9,027 nt of DNA, from NCBI GenBank assembly GCA_022361095.1, contig JAKSBO010000422.1, positions 1 through 9,027 on the forward strand, read 5' to 3'. The position numbers and the translations under genes are program-made. Shown here piece after piece: positions 6,158 to 9,027 of the stretch; position 1 is the first letter of the stretch, and every line of letters begins with the position of its first letter. The notes under the pieces are model-generated. The model was not told the origin of the DNA, made no database searches, and worked only from the letters and a program-made list of their open reading frames with translations. The stretch is from Desulfobacterales bacterium (lineage in GTDB: Bacteria; Desulfobacterota; Desulfobacteria; Desulfobacterales; Desulfobacteraceae).

Positions 6158-6367
6158 ATGACCAAAATTTTTGTAAGAGAAAGAAGAAAAGTTGAAAAAG
6201 GCGAAAAAAAAGCCCGTTTTCGTGTGGTTGCGTTAAGCAGCAAGGAGATAAAGATTTTTGCCAAACATGTCCGGAAAAATGAGCTTGAGCTTATTGCCAA
6301 AGAGGCAAATGCAGAAATCGTCTACCTGCCCAGGCATGGAGCAGGCCAGCAGAATGGAAGAAATTAA
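6158..6367 (+). CDS. small basic protein of unknown function
   Basis: The product is a 69-residue cytoplasmic protein, very rich in lysine and arginine in its first half (RERRKVEKGEKKARFRVVAL), followed by a predicted helical, charged part (KEIKIFAKHVRKNELELIAKEANAEIVYLP) and a short polar tail. It has no signal peptide, membrane span or cysteine. I do not recognise a named family. The beta-then-helix pattern with a strongly positive face could suit nucleic-acid or anion binding. The ATG at 6158 is chosen over the open frame further upstream because a consensus AGGAGG (6147-6152) precedes it and the promoter starts transcription near 6107. It is divergent from a PadR repressor gene, probably under its control, and is followed at once by a strong terminator, so it is a single-gene transcript. 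Confidence 0.85.
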   Translation: MTKIFVRERRKVEKGEKKARFRVVALSSKEIKIFAKHVRKNELELIAKEANAEIVYLPRHGAGQQNGRN

Positions 6368-6370
6368 ACC

Positions 6371-6410
6371 AGCGGATTCTGCCCGGATGAACACCCGGAC
6401 AGAATCCGCT
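6371..6410. terminator. bidirectional rho-independent terminator
   Basis: AGCGGATTCTG (6371-6381) pairs perfectly with CAGAATCCGCT (6400-6410), followed inside by one mismatch and four more pairs (CCGG 6383-6386 with CCGG 6395-6398) around an eight-base loop. A T-rich run (TTTGTTTG) follows on the plus strand, and a T-rich run (GGTTTAATTT) follows on the minus strand. It lies between the convergent small basic protein gene and the storage protein gene and can end both transcripts. Confidence 0.88.
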
Positions 6411-6437
6411 TTGTTTGATCAAGTGATCCTATGTCTG

Positions 6438-7286
6438 CTATTTATGGATGATTGTGCCCACATGTTTCCCCTCCAGCGCCTCCCTGATCTTTTCAGGATG
6501 GCGCAGCGCATCAATCACCTGCAAGTCTTTCAAACATTTGGCATTTTTTAGCATATTGAGAATGGGGCGTTCAATAATCAAATCGTCCAGGTCCAGTTCT
6601 ATCAGATCGTCCACTGAAATCTTATCATAAAATTCCAATTTCTCTTTTTTCTTTGCCTTTTTGGGATCCTTTGAAAAAAGTCCTGTCTCGTCCTTGAGAT
6701 AGATCAAGGATCTGGCACCGATATTTTCTGCCAGGAGAAAGGCCCCGGAATCGGTTCTGTGGGGGGGAATTGAACCGAATTGTGCCGGATGCTCAAAAAA
6801 ACCATATGGCGGTATCCCCGTGGTGATGGGCAAATATCCCTGGCGGCAGAACATGGTCAACTGTTCAAGGTGATCTCCGTGGGTAATCCGAACGCCGCCG
6901 TGTTTGGCTAAAAGTACCGAAAGCATCACGGCATTTTGGGAGGAGACCTTATCCCCGAGCTTTGACAGCACCCCTGTGGGCATGCCCAGGTCCACGCCGA
7001 TATTGTATACGTGCCGGGCCCTTGTGCCGCCGCCGGTCATCAGCAGCAGCTTATAATCTTCCTTAACACGGATCAATTCGTCAACAATGGGAAAAATCGC
7101 TTTTGATCCCCGGTCCATAATGCTTTGGCCACCGATTTTCAGCACATTGATATCCGGGTGCATCCTGAAATACTCTCCGGATTCGGTGGTCTTTAAAAAT
7201 TCCTTACTCACCAAAGATTCGCCCAGCATCGGCGTATCAATGTGAAGCCGGCCCTTATCCTTTGATTCCTTGATCAATTTCCCCAT
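6438..7286 (-). CDS. molybdenum/tungsten storage protein (MoSto) subunit homologue
   Basis: This 282-residue protein has the amino-acid/uridylate-kinase fold, with KIGGQS and DRG (50-60), TGGGTRARH (84-92), IPPY (158-161), IPPHRTDSGAFLLAE (173-187), YLKDETGLFSKDP (196-208) and a C-terminal KHVGTII (274-280). These match the MosA/MosB subunits of the Azotobacter storage protein, which builds an ATP-dependent hexameric cage packed with polyoxomolybdate or polyoxotungstate. The KIGGQS/DRG segment resembles MosB, whereas IPPHRxDxGAFLLA resembles MosA. The His-rich stretch after PPY in MosA is replaced by GFFEHP. No partner subunit is in the window, so it may form homo-oligomers or pair with a gene elsewhere. 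The start is set by AAGGAGG before the ATG. With tupABC nearby, storage of tungstate or molybdate is the natural role. An allied but distinct kinase-fold function is possible. Confidence 0.85.
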   Translation of the reverse strand: MGKLIKESKDKGRLHIDTPMLGESLVSKEFLKTTESGEYFRMHPDINVLKIGGQSIMDRGSKAIFPIVDELIRVKEDYKLLLMTGGGTRARHVYNIGVDLGMPTGVLSKLGDKVSSQNAVMLSVLLAKHGGVRITHGDHLEQLTMFCRQGYLPITTGIPPYGFFEHPAQFGSIPPHRTDSGAFLLAENIGARSLIYLKDETGLFSKDPKKAKKKEKLEFYDKISVDDLIELDLDDLIIERPILNMLKNAKCLKDLQVIDALRHPEKIREALEGKHVGTIIHK

Positions 7287-7498
7287 GTTTCCTCCTTAAT
7301 ATGCTTTAAGGTTTTCAGATGAAGGTGTACGGTTATGAAGAAGAGAATAATTATTTTATTTTTGAAATTTTATTAAAATTTACCAGGCGGTATCGTCAAA
7401 GTCCAATAGATTCTGCCTGCTCAAAAAAGCGACACCCAAATTTATCCATACCCAATCGTATAAAAACAACCTTAAACCATTTCACTGCGTTGGTTCTA

Positions 7499-7516
7499 CA
7501 AGCCATCTCAAAATAA
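7499..7516 (+). repeat. IS terminal inverted repeat, low-coordinate end
   Basis: CAAGCCATCTCAAAATAA is the exact reverse complement of 8318-8335. The transposase stop codon (7508-7510) lies inside this repeat. Confidence 0.9.
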
Positions 7517-8280
7517 TCTCAACAGAATAATGGCGCAACCAAGTTGAACCATAGATAAAAAATTTTGTACATGATATTCATATCTTACAACCACACGCCG
7601 AAAATTTTGAAGCCAGGCAAAAAGGCGCTCAACCTTCCATCGACGTCTATATGGCCGCAACTTTCTGCCATCCTGAGTTTTGGGCTTTTTGCGACCTCTC
7701 CGATGAGGCGCAATCATCTCTATACAACGATCTTCCATCAATTTTTGATCAAGGGGATCGCTGTCATAGGCCTTATCACCAATAAGCTTGTCAGGCGCAT
7801 GGGGAGTAAAGCTGCTGTCGATTGTTTTTTCAACAAGTTTCACCTCGTGAGGGGAGGCGCTTTCCACACAAGCGGCGACAGGAAAACCAGAAGCGTCTGC
7901 GATTGCCATGATCTTGGTGCCTTTGCCACGCTTCGTCTTGCCGACAGCAAGACCCCCTTTTTTGCCGGTGCAAAGCTCCCATCTATGAACGCTTCCCGTA
8001 TATCGATTTTCCCACGTTCGTACAGGTCTTTAGCAAGCTCGTACAAAATTTCCTGGAAGGTTCCTCGTTCTGTCCATTCCTGGAAACGCCGATGGCAGGT
8101 CTGGTATGGCGGATACCTTGAAGGCATATCCTTCCAAGGCGCTCCGGTTCGTAATATCCATAATATCCCATTCATCACATCCCGTGCAGGTTTTGGCTTT
8201 CTACCCCTCGGATCTTTTTCGGGAGTCGTTTTTAGTATTATGGGCTCTATCCGCTTCCATTGTTCATTTGTAAGTTCCAT
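7508..8280 (-). CDS. IS5-family transposase, two frames joined by -1 frameshifting
   Basis: The first frame (8280 down to 7840) encodes the N-terminal helix-turn-helix part ([13 protein letters not shown], then [32 protein letters not shown]) and the first catalytic aspartate in [12 protein letters not shown] (D100). The second frame supplies the rest: [31 protein letters not shown] (second aspartate, about residue 169 of the fusion) and [17 protein letters not shown] (catalytic glutamate, about 218). A -1 shift at A_AAA_AAG (7957-7963) joins them into a 257-residue DDE transposase of normal family length with all three acidic residues. Read without the shift, the first frame makes a 146-residue protein lacking two of the three catalytic residues, which may act as a regulator. 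The ribosome binding site is weak (AGG next to the ATG), usual for transposases. Because the slippery site is exactly in phase, I regard this as programmed and not as a mutation. Confidence 0.9.
7957..7963 (-). promoter_or_regulatory. programmed -1 frameshift slippery heptamer
   Basis: On the minus strand the heptamer reads A_AAA_AAG, in phase with the first transposase frame (gcA AAA AAG), followed by GGGG. A one-base slip gives GGG GGT CTT GCT, which continues the conserved GGLAVGK sequence. This is the same heptamer used by many insertion sequences to make the fused transposase. Confidence 0.82.
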
Positions 8281-8317
8281 CCTAATTTTATTACATAATC
8301 AGGATGTTATGTCTAGT

Positions 8318-8335
8318 TTATTTTGAGATGGCTTG
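8318..8335 (-). repeat. IS terminal inverted repeat, high-coordinate end
   Basis: TTATTTTGAGATGGCTTG is the exact reverse complement of 7499-7516 and lies 37 bases upstream of the transposase start codon. The flanking TA (8336-8337) matches the TA at 7497-7498. Confidence 0.9.
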
Positions 8336-8453
8336 TAATGTGCAGCGTGTTTATGTGACATTTTATTGCAGGTTCTGATTTATGCTGTTAATATTTCTGA
8401 TGGAATAACTGCCGTCATATTATCGACCATTTGCGGACACCGAGGAGTTGGGC

Positions 8454-9027
8454 ATGTATCATCGGAAATTAAACGTATACATTGCAGCGCAGGATTCTCA
8501 GCTTGAAACGCTTATTAAAAACGTACCACCGGTTGATAATTTTTCCCATCAATTTGTCAGCTGTCCAAAAATCAGAACGGCAGACTTGAAACAATACGGC
8601 ATCATCATCCTTGATTTTGACACGGTCCCCCCCGAATCCCTTGAAGAAATAATATCGGCCACAAATAATCGAACTGTTGTGATAGGCGCTTTTACTCGAG
8701 ATAATCTGCCGATTCTGGCAAACCATTATCATCTTTTCGATCAGGTGTGGGTACAACCGTATTCAAAACATGAGGTGTGCACCTCATTTGGCAACACACT
8801 TCAGCGCCTCAAAACCCAGGAAGATTTTATCCTGACCCAGCAATACCTGGACACCTTGATAGACAGTATACCCGACCTGGTCTGGTTCAAGGATGCACGC
8901 GGTTCCCATCTAAAAGTCAATAACAGCTTTTGCCGGGCGGTTAACAAGACAAGGGCCCGGATTGAAGGGCGGGGACATTATTATATATGGGATCTTGAAC
9001 CGGATGAATATGCCAAAGGAGAATATG
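8454..9027 (+). CDS. PAS-domain signalling protein with receiver-like N-terminus (5' part)
   Basis: The frame opens at the ATG 8454 (GAGGAG about eight bases upstream) and runs off the window after 191 complete codons. Residues 5-120 have the alternating pattern of a response-regulator receiver: VYIAAQDSQ with D14 in the acidic pocket position, IIILDFD with D54 or D56 at the phospho-acceptor position, VVIGAFT, and VWVQPYSKHE. The invariant lysine before the final proline is Q101, so phosphorylation is doubtful. A short coiled linker (about 115-130) leads to a PAS domain (LDTLIDSIPDLVWFKDARG, then KVNNSFCRAVNKT and RGHYYIWDLEPDEYAKGEY). Proteins with this start in Desulfobacterota usually continue into a GGDEF, HD-GYP or histidine kinase output domain, which lies outside the window. 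It is soluble, with no membrane spans so far. The output and signal are unknown. Confidence 0.85.
   Translation, partial: MYHRKLNVYIAAQDSQLETLIKNVPPVDNFSHQFVSCPKIRTADLKQYGIIILDFDTVPPESLEEIISATNNRTVVIGAFTRDNLPILANHYHLFDQVWVQPYSKHEVCTSFGNTLQRLKTQEDFILTQQYLDTLIDSIPDLVWFKDARGSHLKVNNSFCRAVNKTRARIEGRGHYYIWDLEPDEYAKGEY

Larger units (their letters stand above)
7499..8335 (-). mobile_element. complete IS5-family insertion sequence
   Basis: The element is bounded by perfect inverted repeats and encodes one two-frame transposase on the minus strand. Its 837 bp are typical of compact IS5-family members. TA lies directly outside each end, consistent with a short target duplication, although TA also extends the inverted repeat symmetry to 20 bp, so the exact boundary is ambiguous by two bases. 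It sits between the storage protein gene and the PAS protein gene and does not visibly interrupt a coding frame. Intact ends and an intact frameshift site suggest recent activity. Confidence 0.9.

Noticed and set aside
7319..7516. A 65-codon plus-strand frame upstream of the storage protein gene
   Set aside because: It has no ribosome binding site, runs into the insertion sequence end to find its stop, and has spacer-like composition.
7565..8326. A 253-codon open frame on the plus strand
   Set aside because: It lies antisense to the transposase through most of its length, has no ribosome binding site, and its translation resembles no protein, whereas the minus strand shows clear DDE transposase motifs.
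1..9027. CRISPR array, tRNA or rRNA genes, replication origin
   Set aside because: No regularly spaced direct repeats, cloverleaf-like segments, rRNA signatures or origin-like iterons were seen.

Overview
The window looks like chromosome from a Desulfobacteraceae-type sulfate reducer (Desulfobacterota). This is inferred from the content: a TupABC tungstate importer beside a molybdenum/tungsten storage-protein homologue, a PAS signalling protein of the style common in that group, and remnants of acyl-CoA and short-chain dehydrogenases. No rRNA, tRNA or other taxonomic marker is present, so the assignment is tentative.

Region 1 (about 1-2470) is gene-poor and decaying. It holds the C-terminal remnant of an acyl-CoA dehydrogenase (minus strand, in-frame stop) and a frameshifted short-chain dehydrogenase remnant (plus strand). 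An intact LuxR-type regulator (1237-1989, minus) follows, with all the classical acyl-homoserine-lactone pocket residues and a CTG-N10-CAG lux-box-like site upstream, but no luxI-type synthase. A 32-codon fragment of what looks like a multicopy mobile-type protein lies at 2368-2466.

Region 2 (about 2467-3005) is non-coding and A+T-rich. It contains two diverged copies of a hairpin exactly 230 bases apart, whose stem differences are mostly pair-preserving. This suggests structured RNA or a repeat family just upstream of the tungstate operon.

Region 3 (3006-7286) is a metal-handling locus. tupA-tupB-tupC form a tight operon: periplasmic tungstate-binding protein, permease, and ATPase with an unusually long TOBE-like tail. 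Downstream, a PadR-family repressor (minus) is divergent from an uncharacterised 69-residue basic protein (plus). The spacer carries a perfect 10+10 bp palindrome sitting exactly between a TTGACA and a TATATT hexamer 17 bp apart, and a second palindrome lies just downstream. The small gene converges on a MoSto (molybdenum storage protein) subunit gene, and the two share a strong bidirectional terminator. Tungstate uptake and oxyanion storage plausibly work together, feeding molybdo/tungsto-enzymes such as formate dehydrogenases. Whether the PadR/small-protein pair belongs to the same circuit is not shown by the sequence.

Region 4 (7287-9027) holds a complete IS5-family insertion sequence with perfect terminal inverted repeats, flanking TA and a canonical A_AAA_AAG frameshift site joining two transposase frames. 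The window ends inside a gene for a signalling protein with a degenerate receiver-like domain and a PAS domain.
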